This document shows positions 12,690-13,840 of a stretch of DNA of 13,840 bases, one piece after another (positions within the stretch are counted from its first letter, which is position 1; each line of letters starts with the position of its first letter). The stretch is taken from positions 1 to 13,840 of the forward strand of contig CAZYEO010000063.1 in the NCBI GenBank assembly GCA_964646495.1. Reading direction: 5' to 3'. The notes below the pieces were generated by a model. It had not been told where the DNA came from. It saw only the letters and a list, made by a program, of their open reading frames with translations, and did no database searches. The translations under genes were made by a program, and so were the position numbers. The DNA comes from HGM05232 sp964646495. Its GTDB lineage: Bacteria; Bacteroidota; Bacteroidia; Bacteroidales; Muribaculaceae.

Positions 12690-13840
12690 ATGTATTATTC
12701 AAGGATTCTTATAGTTACTGTAGTGCTTATATGCAATGTATTTGCTGCTTTTTGTCGTGAGGATACCAGAACGCAAATATTCAATCCTAATTTTAAAACT
12801 CTCCAAGTACAGGTTGAGGGGAACCCATTATTTCCATCTGTTATTACTCTTAGTGGTGATGACAGAATATTAATATCATTTGATGAATTGGCAGAGGATA
12901 TGCAATATCTTAGATATAGTGTGGTGCATTGCAACGCCGATTGGCAGCCATCATCGCTTGTAGAATCCGAATATATTGATGGGTTTAATTATGCCAACAT
13001 TGAAGATTATGGATTTTCTTCCGGTACTTTTGCTCATTACGTGCATTATCGAATATCGCTCCCCAATGAAAATATGCGGTTGCTTAAAAGTGGAAATTAT
13101 CTACTCAAAGTTTATCCCGAAAATGAGCCGGAAGATATACTTCTACAAGCTCGTTTTTCAGTAACTGAACAAGCTGTGAATGTAGAAAGCAGTGTGACAT
13201 CGCGCACTGATATTGATTACAACAGCGTGTCGCAGCAAATTTCAGTGAAAGTAGATACACGTAATTATGAAGTGCGTGACACATATAATGATTTGCGTGT
13301 GGTCGTGTCGCAAAATTCACGTATTGACAATGAAGTTGTAATCACCTCTCCGCAACAAGCAGGTCGCAATTATGCCTACTATGCTCATAATCGTAATCTT
13401 ATATTCCCGGCTGGCAATGAATTCAGACGATTTGAAGTAGTAGCGACTAATTATCCGGGGATGAATGTTGAGGGTATAGAATATTATCCCCCATATTATC
13501 ATGCAATGCTATTCACTGATAAATCAAGAAGCGAGTTACCATATTTATATGATCAGACACAGCGTGGGCGTTATACTGTGCGCCAAAGTTCTGCCAATAA
13601 TAGCGATACACAGGCTGACTATGTAGTGGTGCATTTTTCATTGGATATACCCCAGAAATTTGGGGGGAAGATATATGTTACGGGTGACTTTACAAATAAT
13701 ATATTCGACAATTCCAATAATATGCGCTATAACCCTGTTACTGGAAAATATGAAGTAGATATGCTTCTGAAAATGGGCTCCTATAATTATCAATATTTAT
13801 GGGTTCCCGATGATTCTACAGTGGGATTTACAGCACCTAT
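12690..13840 (+). CDS. type IX secretion system plug protein (T9SS_plug_1st, formerly DUF5103), partial
   Basis: The frame is open for 383 codons from the ATG at 12690 to the window edge, so the C-terminus is missing. An N-terminal signal segment (hydrophobic ILIVTVVLICNVFAAF) indicates export; the exact cleavage site is unclear. The mature part begins with the family pattern QIFNPNFKTLQV, then VVHCNADWQPS (78-88) and EYIDGF (94-99). These are followed by the HYRISLPNENMR and SGNYLLKVY blocks typical of the T9SS plug N-terminal domain. In Flavobacterium the plug protein closes the periplasmic end of the giant SprA outer-membrane translocon when no cargo is present. Later visible residues (GGKIYVTGDFTNN and after) look like an immunoglobulin-like E-set domain. 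Other T9SS genes are not in the window. The GTTATG start region has no clear promoter, which suggests read-through from ung. Confidence 0.85.
   Translation, partial: MYYSRILIVTVVLICNVFAAFCREDTRTQIFNPNFKTLQVQVEGNPLFPSVITLSGDDRILISFDELAEDMQYLRYSVVHCNADWQPSSLVESEYIDGFNYANIEDYGFSSGTFAHYVHYRISLPNENMRLLKSGNYLLKVYPENEPEDILLQARFSVTEQAVNVESSVTSRTDIDYNSVSQQISVKVDTRNYEVRDTYNDLRVVVSQNSRIDNEVVITSPQQAGRNYAYYAHNRNLIFPAGNEFRRFEVVATNYPGMNVEGIEYYPPYYHAMLFTDKSRSELPYLYDQTQRGRYTVRQSSANNSDTQADYVVVHFSLDIPQKFGGKIYVTGDFTNNIFDNSNNMRYNPVTGKYEVDMLLKMGSYNYQYLWVPDDSTVGFTAP

Overview
This window reads as ordinary chromosome from a Bacteroidota bacterium, most likely of the order Bacteroidales. Four things point there. The DNA is AT-rich and the leaders lack clear Shine-Dalgarno sequences. 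Most promoters carry the Bacteroidota -7 box TAnnTTTG. The proteins are lineage-typical: a 390-residue PurM, a DUF3332 lipoprotein, a PepSY-like secreted protein and a type IX secretion plug protein. Family or genus cannot be fixed from the window. Several genes begin with GTG or TTG.

The left part (1-5090) is read leftward. A lipid kinase of the diacylglycerol kinase/YegS family (3982-4953) has its own promoter. It is followed by a tight cluster: cdsA, purM, an MltF-type lytic transglycosylase lipoprotein, and a DUF3332 lipoprotein cut by the left edge. The kinase and CdsA could make and use phosphatidate in turn, and MltF remodels the cell wall.

The middle (5050-7851) is a leftward four-gene operon for a 2-oxoacid:ferredoxin oxidoreductase, in the order ferredoxin (delta), alpha, beta, gamma, closed by a hairpin terminator. 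Together the four subunits oxidise a 2-oxoacid to its acyl-CoA and pass the electrons to ferredoxin. The exact substrate (2-oxoisovalerate or 2-oxoglutarate) cannot be settled from sequence. Upstream are a DUF2461 gene and rpsO with a clear terminator, both also leftward.

The right part (9121-13840) mostly reads rightward: typA/bipA with a strong terminator, a secreted PepSY-like protein, a leftward tRNA-Arg(CCG), ung, and a type IX secretion plug gene cut by the right edge. The divergent pairs rpsO/typA and tRNA-Arg/ung have closely packed promoters. In the second pair the two promoters occupy the same 36 bases.

I see no CRISPR array, insertion sequence, phage, defence island or other clear novel system. 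The items most worth a second look are the interleaved promoters, the uncharacterised secreted or lipoprotein genes, and the unassigned substrates of the oxidoreductase and the lipid kinase. No stretch of more than 300 bases lacks a gene.
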